From NCBI RefSeq assembly GCF_000718165.1, contig NZ_JOEY01000001.1, positions 248,001 to 312,000 on the forward strand: a stretch of 64,000 nucleotides of DNA, read 5' to 3'. The notes under the pieces are model-generated. The model had not been told where the DNA came from. It saw only the letters and a list, made by a program, of their open reading frames with translations, and ran no database searches. Of this stretch, positions 48,691-56,727 are shown one piece after another. The DNA comes from Streptomyces fulvoviolaceus. GTDB lineage: Bacteria; Actinomycetota; Actinomycetes; Streptomycetales; Streptomycetaceae. A program made the position numbers and the translations under genes. Each line of letters opens with the position of its first letter. Within the stretch, counting starts at the first letter, position 1.

Positions 48691-50169
48691 CTACACGAAC
48701 AGACTCAGCACCGCCGCCACCGCGAACCCCGCCACCGACAGCACCGTCTCCAGCACGGTCCACGTCTTCAACGTGTCCCGCTCGCTGATGCCGAAGTACT
48801 TCGCGACCATCCAGAAGCCGCCGTCATTGACGTGCGAGGCGAAGATCGAGCCGGCCGAGATGGCCATGATGACGAGGGCGACGAAGGCCTGGGAGTGGTT
48901 GCCCTCGGAGAGCAACGGCGCCACGATGCCCGCCGTCGTCACGATCGCGACCGTCGCCGAGCCCTGCGCGACCCGGAGCACGACCGAGATCAGGTACGAC
49001 AGGACGAGCACCGGGAGGCCGACGTCGTTGAAGGTGTCCGACAGGGCCTGGGCGACGCCGCTGGCCTTCAGGATCGCGCCGAAGATGCCGCCCGCGCCGA
49101 CGACCAGGAGGATGTTGCCGACCGGCTTCAGGGAGGCCGTCGACACCGTCTCCAGGGACTTGCGGGACCAGCCTCGCCGTATGCCCAGCAGGTAGTACGC
49201 CAGCAACAACGCGATCGTCAGGGCCACGAACGGGCTGCCGAAGAACTCGATCACCGAGCGGCCCGTGGAGGGGTCCAGGGCGATCGAGGAGAAGGTGGCG
49301 GCGAGGATCAGCACCAGCGGCGTGCCGATGATGCCGAGGACCGTGCCCAGCGGCACCGGTGTCTCCCGCGGCTCGACGCCGGACGCGCGCTGTTCGTCGA
49401 GCACGGCCTGCTTGGCCTCGGCGGCGGCCTCGACCATGTCCTGCGGTACGGCGACGAAGATCCTCTTGCCGATCCACGCGGAGTAGACCCAGGCGACGGC
49501 CACGGCGGGCAGTCCGCAGACCACGCCCATGAGGATGACCCAGCCGAGATCCACGTGCAGGAGTCCGGCGGCGGCCACCGGGCCCGGGTGCGGCGGCAGG
49601 AACGCGTGCGTCACCGACAGGCCCGCGAGCAGGGGCAGGCAGTAGAGCAGGATCGACTTGCCGCTGCGCTTCGCCGCCGCGTACACGATGGGCGCCAGGA
49701 CGAAGATGCCCACGTCGAAGAAGACCGGGATGCCGAAGATCAGGCCGGTGAGGCCCATGGCGAGAGGTGCCCTCTTCTCGCCGAAGAGATTCAGCAGCCT
49801 CGACGCCAACACCTCCGCCCCGCCGCTGACTTCGAGGATCGCGCCGAGCATCGTGCCCAGGCCGATGATGATCGCGACATGGCCGAGGATGCCGCCCATG
49901 CCGGACTCGATCGTCGACACCGCGTCCGATCGCTGGACCGTGCCGAAGAGTTCGGTGACCGACAGACCGGCGAGCAGGCCGACGGCTATGGAGACGGCGA
50001 GGAGGGCGACGAAGGGCTGGAGGCGGGCCTTGATGATCAGGAAGAGGAGCAGCGCGATACCGATGGCGGCGACCGTCAGGAGGCCTGCGGTGCCGTCGAT
50101 GAGGAGGAGGAGGCCTCCGGTGTGGGGTGGGGTTTCGGGGGTGGGGGACGCCGCGAGCGGATAGGACAT
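48691..50169 (-). CDS. GntP-family permease (gluconate or D-serine type)
   Basis: A 492-aa permease with 12-14 helices. GntP family marks: PVFFDVGIFVLAPIVYAAAK, LPPHPGPVAAAGLLHVDLG, GILGHVAIIIGLGTMLGAIL and ASHVNDGGFWMVAKYFGIS. The family includes gluconate (GntP) and D-serine (DsdX) carriers which cannot be told apart by eye; gene context with a D-amino acid deaminase and D-aminoacylase favours a D-amino acid or its N-acyl form. ATG with AGGA eight bases before. It is downstream of RidA by 107 bases. Confidence 0.9.
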   Translation of the reverse strand: MSYPLAASPTPETPPHTGGLLLLIDGTAGLLTVAAIGIALLLFLIIKARLQPFVALLAVSIAVGLLAGLSVTELFGTVQRSDAVSTIESGMGGILGHVAIIIGLGTMLGAILEVSGGAEVLASRLLNLFGEKRAPLAMGLTGLIFGIPVFFDVGIFVLAPIVYAAAKRSGKSILLYCLPLLAGLSVTHAFLPPHPGPVAAAGLLHVDLGWVILMGVVCGLPAVAVAWVYSAWIGKRIFVAVPQDMVEAAAEAKQAVLDEQRASGVEPRETPVPLGTVLGIIGTPLVLILAATFSSIALDPSTGRSVIEFFGSPFVALTIALLLAYYLLGIRRGWSRKSLETVSTASLKPVGNILLVVGAGGIFGAILKASGVAQALSDTFNDVGLPVLVLSYLISVVLRVAQGSATVAIVTTAGIVAPLLSEGNHSQAFVALVIMAISAGSIFASHVNDGGFWMVAKYFGISERDTLKTWTVLETVLSVAGFAVAAVLSLFV

Positions 50170-50276
50170 TTGGGGGTCCTCTGCGTAAGTGCATGCTGCT
50201 TTCGGGCAGGGGGGATCGCGGCACGGCACCCCGAGAGGTGCCATGCCGTGTACGGCGTGCGGGAGTTGAGAGGGCG

Positions 50277-50687
50277 TCAGCCGAGTACGGCCAGCGCGTC
50301 GATCTCGATGAGGAGCCCGGCGGGAAGCCCGACGTAGACCGTCGTACGGGCGGCCGGAGGCGCGGTGAGGCCCTGCTCCTCGAAGTAGGTGTTGTAGATG
50401 CCGTTCATCTCGGCGAAGTGGTCGACGTCCGTGAGGTAGACGCGGATCATCATCACGTCGTCCCAGCTCGCGCCGCCCTCCTCCAGGATCGCCTTGACGT
50501 TGGCGAGGGTCTGGAGGGTCTGCTCGCGCAGGGCGGGGCCGGCGGGCGTCGGAGGCTGCCCCTCGACGGCGGGGAGGAAGCCGACCTGGCCGGCGACCTG
50601 AAGGATGTTGCCCTTCCGCACGCCGTGGGAGAACTTCGCGGGCGGGGTGGTGTGGGTCTTCGGGGTGAGCGCGATCTTCTCGGTCAT
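50277..50687 (-). CDS. RidA-family enamine/imine deaminase
   Basis: A 136-aa YjgF/YER057c/UK114 protein: FSHGVRKGNILQVAGQVGFL, EQTLQTLANVKAILEEGGAS, and VYLTDVDHFAEMNGIYNTYF. The catalytic Arg at the end is represented by PPAARTTVYVGLPAGLLIEI. RidA hydrolyses reactive enamines such as 2-aminoacrylate released by PLP-dependent deaminases, which fits the D-amino acid deaminase coded divergently. Its ATG overlaps the IclR stop by four bases. Confidence 0.92.
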   Translation of the reverse strand: MTEKIALTPKTHTTPPAKFSHGVRKGNILQVAGQVGFLPAVEGQPPTPAGPALREQTLQTLANVKAILEEGGASWDDVMMIRVYLTDVDHFAEMNGIYNTYFEEQGLTAPPAARTTVYVGLPAGLLIEIDALAVLG

Positions 50688-51451
50688 GAGGTGTTGGCTT
50701 CCTTGACGGGGGTTCTGCCGGAGTACTCGCCGCTGATCGCGTCCGCGGTACGGCGGACCAGCGGCAACAGGGTGAGGAGTTCGTCGGCGGTGACGACGAC
50801 GTTCGGCGCGGAGACCGACATCGCGGCGACGACCTTGCCGTCGGCGCCGCGGATCGGTGCGGCAACGCAGTTGATGGACTCCTCGTGGCCGCCGAGGTCG
50901 GTGGCCCAGCCCTGTTCGCGCACCTTGTCCAACTCCCGCAGGAACGCGGGGGCGTTGGGCGTCGAACGGGCCGTGTACAGGGGGTAGTCGAGCTTGTCGG
51001 CGAGGGCGCGGCGCTCGGCCTCGGGCAGGTCGGCGAGGAGGAGTTTCGCCACGGCCGCGACCGTGATGGCCACCGGCTTCCCGATCCGCGAGTACATCCG
51101 CACCGGGTACCGGCTCTCGACCTTGTCGATGTAGAGGACCTCGGCCTCCTCGTACACGGCGAGGTGGACGGTGTGGCCGCACTGCTCGTTGAGGCGTACG
51201 AGATGGGGGTGGGCGATCCCGCGGATGTCGAGGTTCTCCATCGCCTCCTGGGCGAGGGCGATGAGGCGGGCGCCGAGGCGGTAGCGCTGGTCGGACTGGC
51301 GGTAGACCATGCCGTGCTCGTGGAGCGTACGGAGGAGTCGTAGGGCCGTGGACTTGTGGACGCCGAGGCGGTCGGCGACCTGCCCCAGGTCGGCGGGGCC
51401 CTCGGCGAGCAGCGGCAGGATGCTGAGCGCGCGGTCGACGGTCTGGCTCAT
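50684..51451 (-). CDS. IclR-family transcriptional regulator
   Basis: A 255-aa IclR regulator. The winged helix (VDRALSILPLLAEGPADLGQ, VADRLGVHKSTALRLLRTLH) is followed by the effector-binding GAF-like domain (HPHLVRLNEQCGHTVHLAVY, INCVAAPIRGADGKVVAAMS). It is fused by four-base overlaps to the kinase gene before it and RidA after it. The perfect palindrome at 52782-52798 is its likely operator, controlling both arms of the cluster. Confidence 0.92.
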   Translation of the reverse strand: MSQTVDRALSILPLLAEGPADLGQVADRLGVHKSTALRLLRTLHEHGMVYRQSDQRYRLGARLIALAQEAMENLDIRGIAHPHLVRLNEQCGHTVHLAVYEEAEVLYIDKVESRYPVRMYSRIGKPVAITVAAVAKLLLADLPEAERRALADKLDYPLYTARSTPNAPAFLRELDKVREQGWATDLGGHEESINCVAAPIRGADGKVVAAMSVSAPNVVVTADELLTLLPLVRRTADAISGEYSGRTPVKEANTS

Positions 51452-52680
51452 GTCGTACGTACCTCCTCCGGGGCCTGCTCGGCTTGCGTCCAGCCGGGGC
51501 CGAGTCGAAGTGTCTCCCACGTTTCGTCGTCCACGGCGGCCAGGCGGTCGGCGTGTGCGCGGGTGGGAGGTGGTGCGAGGTCGCCGGGGGCGGTGAGGGT
51601 GGCGGCGGCCCAGAGGTGGCCGTGCCGGAGGCGGGCCTGCAGGGGGAGGTCGCGAAGGGTCGCGGAGAGGAACCCTGCGGCGAAGGCGTCGCCGGCACCG
51701 GTTGTTGCTACGACGTCCACGTCGAGGGCGGGGACGAAAGTGCTCTGGGTGGGGGCTGAGCGGGGGTGGGTCGCGCAGCCCGGCGCTGACGGGGTGCCGC
51801 CCCGCTTCGGGTCGGGAGCCATCCCAGCGGCACGACTGCCCGCAGGCTGCGTGGGTGAGGCGGCCGCGCCTTGTGACCGAGGGCCAGTGTCCGACCCCAG
51901 GGGCGCGGGGCTGTATCGATATGCGGCTCCGCCGCGGGGCGCGACCAGCCCCCACCGGCCCGCAGCCGACACGAACGCTGTAGCCCCCACCCCTCCTTGC
52001 TTCACCACCAACACGCCCGGCTCGGGCAGCACCGCACGGATCCCCTCCGGCCCGCCCGAAATCCCCCACGCCTTCTCCGCCTCGTCCTCCCCCACGAACA
52101 CGATGTCGGCGCACCGAGCCAGCTCCAGCAGCACCCGCGGGCCGTCGGCATCCCGCCACAGTCCAGCCCGGTGGTTGACGTCGAAGGAGATCAGGGGGCG
52201 TCCGGGGCCAGGAGCCGTCAGCTCTCGCAGCAGCGACAGGCACTCGTCGGACAGCGCCGCCGTGATCCCGGACAGGTGCAGCACCCGAGCCGCCGGCAGG
52301 TCCACATTGGCCACCGACATCGCCGACGCCGCCGACCCGGCGCGGTAGTACGCCACCTCGTGGTCATCCCCGGCCCGGTCCCCCGCCGTACGGAAGTACA
52401 CCCCCGTCGGACGCGAAGGGTCACGGCTCACGGACGAGACATCGACGCCGTACGCACCGATCGCCTCGACCAGGTGGTCCCCGAACCCGTCGGCGCCGAC
52501 CCGGCTGACCCACCGCACCGCATGGCCGGCGGCAGCCAACCCGCACGCCACATTCGACTCCGCCCCACCGATCGCCCGGTCAAAAGAAGGCACATCGGCG
52601 AGCCGCCCCGGGCGGGAGGGCAGGAACGTGACCATGGACTCGCCGAGCGCGACGACGTCCACGACGTCGGGGGCATTCAC
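51448..52680 (-). CDS. PfkB-family carbohydrate kinase with a 73-residue insertion
   Basis: A 410-aa PfkB/ribokinase-fold protein, most like 2-keto-3-deoxygluconate kinases: ALGESMVTFLPSRPG at the start, AIGGAESNVACGLAAAGHAV, and the ATP/anion-hole signature TTGAGDAFAAG with catalytic Asp331. Between VVKQGGVGATAFVSAA (to 240) and TFVPALDVDVV (from 314) lies about 73 residues (241-313) of repeat-derived Arg/Gly/Pro/Ala-rich sequence that no other member would have. The kinase would be about 337 aa without it, the normal size. Overlaps IclR by four bases. Confidence 0.9.
   Translation of the reverse strand: MNAPDVVDVVALGESMVTFLPSRPGRLADVPSFDRAIGGAESNVACGLAAAGHAVRWVSRVGADGFGDHLVEAIGAYGVDVSSVSRDPSRPTGVYFRTAGDRAGDDHEVAYYRAGSAASAMSVANVDLPAARVLHLSGITAALSDECLSLLRELTAPGPGRPLISFDVNHRAGLWRDADGPRVLLELARCADIVFVGEDEAEKAWGISGGPEGIRAVLPEPGVLVVKQGGVGATAFVSAAGRWGLVAPRGGAAYRYSPAPLGSDTGPRSQGAAASPTQPAGSRAAGMAPDPKRGGTPSAPGCATHPRSAPTQSTFVPALDVDVVATTGAGDAFAAGFLSATLRDLPLQARLRHGHLWAAATLTAPGDLAPPPTRAHADRLAAVDDETWETLRLGPGWTQAEQAPEEVRTT
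51899..51950 (-). repeat. 52-bp dispersed repeat inside the PfkB kinase gene
   Basis: Plus-strand sequence begins AGGGGCGCGGGGCTGTATCG and is the reverse complement of 44036-44087 with two mismatches (50/52). Flanking sequence 51735-51975 is probably also foreign to the kinase gene. The insertion keeps the frame. Confidence 0.85.
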
Positions 52681-52781
52681 GATGGTCGTAGCTCCTGGTC
52701 GGTGGGGGAGGGTCGCGGCGGCTCCATTGACCCGGCATTGGCGTGGATGTTAGACAGCAGTAAGCGATATACGCAATGGAC

Positions 52782-52798
52782 GTTGCAGATACTGCAAC
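52782..52798. promoter_or_regulatory. Perfect 7-3-7 palindrome in the divergent promoter
   Basis: GTTGCAG (52782-52788), ATA, CTGCAAC (52792-52798). It lies 21 bases before the deaminase start and 102 before the kinase start. The likely operator of the IclR regulator. Confidence 0.65.
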
Positions 52799-52819
52799 AG
52801 ACCTCACCAGGGAGGCCCC

Positions 52820-54097
52820 GTGGCCCGCGACACCGGCACCGAAGCGCTTGCCCGCCTCGCGGAGGACCGCGTGGACCACCGCTTCAAGGGCCTCCCCCCG
52901 GACGCCGACGGCCTGACCGTCGGCGAGCTGGCCGCCCAGCGCCGCAACCTCTTCACCGACGGCTTCACGACGCCCGTGCTCGCTCTCTCCGCCGAGCGCC
53001 TGGAGCACAACCTGCGCCTCATGGAGACGTACGCGACCCGCCACGGCCTCGCCTTCGCCCCGCACGGCAAGACGTCCATGGCGCCGCAGCTGTTCCAGCG
53101 GCAGATCGAGCACGGCGCGTGGGGCATCACGCTCGCCGTGCCCCATCAGGTGCGGGTGGCGCGGGCGTTCGGCATCGAGCGGGTCTTCCTCGCCAACGAG
53201 CTCGTCGACCCGGCCGCCCTGCGCTGGATCTCCTCCCAGCTGGGCGAGGACTTCCACGTCATCTGCTACGTCGACTCCGTCCGCGGCGTCGAGCTGATGG
53301 ACGCGGCTCTGCGCGACGCCGACGCCGCCCGCCCCCTGGACGTCGTCGTCGAGCTCGCCGCCGGCGAGGGCGCCCGCACCGGCGTCCGTACGGAGGCGGA
53401 GTGCGCGGCGGTCGCCGATGCCGTGGCCGGCACTCAGACGCTCCGGCTCGTGGGGGTCGCCGGCTACGAGGGCGAGGTCCCCCAGGCCACCCCGGAGCGG
53501 GTGCACGCCTGGCTGCGCCGGCTGGTCGCCCTCGCCGTCGACTTCGACAAGGCCGGGCGGTTCACGGAGACGGACCAGATCGTCATCAGCGCGGGCGGCA
53601 GCGCCTGGTTCGACGCGGTCGCCGACGTCTTCGCCGAGATCCCCGAACTCTCGCTCCCCGTACTGAAGTTGCTGCGCTCCGGCGCCTACGTCTCGCACGA
53701 CGACGGCCACTACCGCAAGATCACCCCCTTCAACCGGGTCCCGGAGGAGGGCGCCCTGGAGCCCGCCTTCCGCCTGTGGACCCAGGTCGTCTCCCGCCCC
53801 TCCCCCGAACAGGCCTTCACGAACGCGGGCAAGCGCGACGCGGCCTACGACCTCGACCTCCCCTTCGCCCAGGTGGTCCGCAGGGACGGCACCGAGCGCC
53901 CCGCCACCGGCATCGAGGTGACCGGACTGTCCGACCAGCACGCCTGGCTGCGGACGGGCCCCGAGGCCGAGCTGGAGGTCGGCGACTGGGTGGGCCTGGG
54001 CCTGTCCCACCCGTGCACATCCTTCGACAAGTGGCAGCTGATCCCGGTCGCGGAGGCGGACGGCACGGTCGTCGACTACATCCGTACGTACTTCTAG
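52820..54097 (+). CDS. PLP-dependent D-amino acid deaminase (DSD1/D-serine dehydratase-like)
   Basis: A 425-aa fold-type III PLP enzyme: alanine racemase-like N-terminal barrel with Lys84 in [11 protein letters not shown] as PLP lysine, [11 protein letters not shown], and a C-terminal D-serine dehydratase-like domain with [10 protein letters not shown], whose His and Cys bind zinc in eukaryotic-type D-serine dehydratases. Expected reaction: D-serine (or a similar D-amino acid) to keto acid and ammonia through an enamine. GTG with AGGGAGG four bases before. The enamine would be a RidA substrate. Confidence 0.9.
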   Translation: MARDTGTEALARLAEDRVDHRFKGLPPDADGLTVGELAAQRRNLFTDGFTTPVLALSAERLEHNLRLMETYATRHGLAFAPHGKTSMAPQLFQRQIEHGAWGITLAVPHQVRVARAFGIERVFLANELVDPAALRWISSQLGEDFHVICYVDSVRGVELMDAALRDADAARPLDVVVELAAGEGARTGVRTEAECAAVADAVAGTQTLRLVGVAGYEGEVPQATPERVHAWLRRLVALAVDFDKAGRFTETDQIVISAGGSAWFDAVADVFAEIPELSLPVLKLLRSGAYVSHDDGHYRKITPFNRVPEEGALEPAFRLWTQVVSRPSPEQAFTNAGKRDAAYDLDLPFAQVVRRDGTERPATGIEVTGLSDQHAWLRTGPEAELEVGDWVGLGLSHPCTSFDKWQLIPVAEADGTVVDYIRTYF

Positions 54098-54113
54098 AAG
54101 AGGGAGGCCCGGC

Positions 54114-55724
54114 GTGGAAGAGCTCGTCATCCGGGACGCGGACGTCGTGGACGGCTCCGGCGGTCCGTCGTACCGCGCGGATGTGGTCGTGGACGGCGGC
54201 CGGATCGTCTCGATCGTCCGGGAAGCCGCGGCAGCGGGCTGCCAACGTCCCAAGGCACGGAGGGAGTTGGATGCCGAAGGGCTCGTCCTCTCCCCCGGCT
54301 TCATCGACATGCACGCCCACAGCGACCTGGCCCTCCTGCGCGACCCGGACCACAGCGCGAAGGCCGCGCAGGGGGTCACGCTCGAAGTCCTGGGCCAGGA
54401 CGGGCTGTCGTACGCCCCGGTCGACGACCGCACGCTCGCGGAGGTCCGCCGGGCCATCACCGGCTGGAACGGCCACGGCGACGACATCGACTTCGACTGG
54501 CGGTCGGTGGGCGAGTACCTCGACCGCCTCGACCGGGGTATCGCCGTCAACGCGGCCTACCTCATCCCCCAGGGCACCGTCCGCATGCTGGCCGTCGGCT
54601 GGGAGGACCGGGAGGCCACGCCCCAGGAGCTCGACCGTATGCGGCAGTTGGTCGCCGAGGGGATGGAGCAGGGCGCGCTCGGCATGTCGTCGGGCCTCAC
54701 CTACACGCCGGGCATGTACGCCAAGGACGCCGAACTCACGGAACTGTGCAGGGTGGTGGCGTCGTACGGCGGCTACTACTGCCCGCATCACCGCTCGTAC
54801 GGGGCGGGCGCGTTGCAGGCGTACGAGGAGATGGTGGCCCTGACCCGCGAGGCGGGCTGCCCGCTCCATCTGGCCCACGCCACCATGAACTTCGGCGTGA
54901 ACGAGGGCCGGGCGCCCGAACTGCTGGCCCTGCTGGACGAGGCGCTGGCGCAAGGTGCCGACATCAGCCTCGACACCTACCCCTACACCCCGGGCTGCAC
55001 AACTCTCGTGGCCATGCTGCCCAGTTGGGCGAGCGAGGGCGGCCCGGAGGAGATCCTCAAGCGGCTGGCCGACGACGAGACGGCCGAGCGGATCCGGCAC
55101 CACATGGAGGTCATCGGCGCGGACGGCTGCCACGGCGTACCCATCGAGTGGGACACGATCGAGATCTCCGGCACGGCGGACCCGTCGCTGGCGGACTTCG
55201 TGGGCCGTACGGTGGCGGAGTCGGCCGGTCTGCGCGGCGAAGCCCCTTGGACCACCGCCCGTCGCCTCCTCCTCGACGACCGGCTCGGCTCGACGATCCT
55301 CCAGCACGTCGGCCACGAGGAGAACGTGCAGGCGATCATGCAGCACGCGGTCCACACCGGAGGCTCGGACGGCGTCCTGCAGGGCGCCAAGCCGCATCCG
55401 CGGGCGTACGGCACGTTCCCGCAGTATCTCGGCCGGTACGTACGGGAGTTGGGTGTCCTGCCCCTGGAGGAGTGCGTCGCCCACCTGACCGGCCGCCCGG
55501 CGTCCCGCCTGCGCCTGCCGGACCGGGGCCTGGTCCGCGAGGGCTACCGGGCCGACCTGGTCCTGTTCGACCCGGAGACGGTGGCGGCGGGCGCCACCTT
55601 TGAGGAGCCGCGCAGACTGCCGTACGGCATCCCACACGTCCTCATCGACGGCCAGTTCGTGATCGAGGATGGCCGTCGCACGGGCGCGCTGGCAGGCAGG
55701 GCGGTCCGTCGCAGTCCCATGTGA
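54114..55724 (+). CDS. N-acyl-D-amino acid deacylase (D-aminoacylase)
   Basis: A 536-aa amidohydrolase of the D-aminoacylase subgroup. Landmarks: [16 protein letters not shown] with metal His67 and His69, [16 protein letters not shown] (Cys or Gln variant of the metal bridge region), [33 protein letters not shown], and [14 protein letters not shown]; ends with [18 protein letters not shown]. It would hydrolyse N-acyl-D-amino acids, feeding the deaminase 16 bases upstream. GTG start after GAGGGAGGC. Confidence 0.93.
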   Translation: MEELVIRDADVVDGSGGPSYRADVVVDGGRIVSIVREAAAAGCQRPKARRELDAEGLVLSPGFIDMHAHSDLALLRDPDHSAKAAQGVTLEVLGQDGLSYAPVDDRTLAEVRRAITGWNGHGDDIDFDWRSVGEYLDRLDRGIAVNAAYLIPQGTVRMLAVGWEDREATPQELDRMRQLVAEGMEQGALGMSSGLTYTPGMYAKDAELTELCRVVASYGGYYCPHHRSYGAGALQAYEEMVALTREAGCPLHLAHATMNFGVNEGRAPELLALLDEALAQGADISLDTYPYTPGCTTLVAMLPSWASEGGPEEILKRLADDETAERIRHHMEVIGADGCHGVPIEWDTIEISGTADPSLADFVGRTVAESAGLRGEAPWTTARRLLLDDRLGSTILQHVGHEENVQAIMQHAVHTGGSDGVLQGAKPHPRAYGTFPQYLGRYVRELGVLPLEECVAHLTGRPASRLRLPDRGLVREGYRADLVLFDPETVAAGATFEEPRRLPYGIPHVLIDGQFVIEDGRRTGALAGRAVRRSPM

Positions 55725-55754
55725 CGGAACGCCCCCTTTACCGCCGAAGAAGAC

Positions 55755-56621
55755 TTACGGCTTCGGCAGGGTGCATCCGCTGGCGCTCAGGTCGAGCTGG
55801 TTGCCGGTCGTGAAGCAGGCCGGGATCTGGTAGGTCTCCTGGGCGTAGTTGATGCCCTCGCGGACGGTGACGTTGCCGCTCTCGTCGACCTCGCACGGGT
55901 TGTTCTCCGTGCAGCTCTCGCCGTCCTCGTTGCCGGTGTTGTTGACGGCGACGACGTTGCCGGTGGACTGGTCGATGACCGGCGAGCCGGAGGTGCCGCC
56001 GATGGTCTGGCAGGCGGAGGTGTAACGGACCGAGTCCTTCCAGGTCCAGTCACCCTCCTTCAGGCGGTACGCGAACCCGTCGATGCTGCAGCTGTAGAGC
56101 GTCTTCCAGTAGCCGGAGGCCACGGTGATGGCGGTACCGGCGGTCGGGTGCGTGTTCTGCACCGTCAGCGGGGAGATGCCGTACGAGCTCTTGATCGTCG
56201 CGTACGTGGTGGTGAGCTGGTAGATCGAGACGTCCGTGTCGGTCATCGTGCCGTAGGCCAGCTTGCTGGCGCGCAGGGTCGCGACCCGGGTGCCGGCGGA
56301 GTTGAGCAGGCCGAAGGTGCGGCTGGACGCCTGGTTGACGAGCACCTCGCCCGGCTCCGGGAAGCCGGTCGACAGGCAGTGGCCGTTGGACATCACCAGC
56401 GCCGGGTCGGTGTCCAGGGAGTTGGGGAAGCGGATCACCGAGCCGGAACAGTTGCTGAGCGCGACGGTCCCGGCGAGGGTGACGGCCTTGAGCGTGGGCG
56501 CGGCCGCCTTGGTGTCCGCCTTGGCCGCGGGCGCGGCGCTCACCGGCGCCGCGACCGCGGGTGCCGCACCGGCCCCGGCGATGGCCAGGGCGATGAACGC
56601 GGCGACGAGAGGCTTTCTCAT
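55755..56621 (-). CDS. Secreted trypsin/V8-like serine protease
   Basis: A 288-aa exported S1 peptidase: signal peptide (residues 1-25), a short pro-region, and the triad His81 (SNGHC), Asp130 (DTDVSIYQ) and Ser211 (GGTSGSPV). Paired cysteines (CSGS..HC, CSI, CQT, CTENNPC, ACFTT, SGC) suggest several disulfides. The TSGSPV context is that of the glutamyl/V8-type group. Activity outside the cell on proteins; target unknown. Convergent with the deacylase gene. Confidence 0.9.
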   Translation of the reverse strand: MRKPLVAAFIALAIAGAGAAPAVAAPVSAAPAAKADTKAAAPTLKAVTLAGTVALSNCSGSVIRFPNSLDTDPALVMSNGHCLSTGFPEPGEVLVNQASSRTFGLLNSAGTRVATLRASKLAYGTMTDTDVSIYQLTTTYATIKSSYGISPLTVQNTHPTAGTAITVASGYWKTLYSCSIDGFAYRLKEGDWTWKDSVRYTSACQTIGGTSGSPVIDQSTGNVVAVNNTGNEDGESCTENNPCEVDESGNVTVREGINYAQETYQIPACFTTGNQLDLSASGCTLPKP

Positions 56622-56727
56622 GTGGGGGGTCCCCTCTATGCACGAAGGTGACCGGAGATCTTCCGGCCACCCGCTGTTTTGTCATGCACATTGTTGACTG
56701 AGGGGAGCGTGAGAGCAAGGAGTTCTT

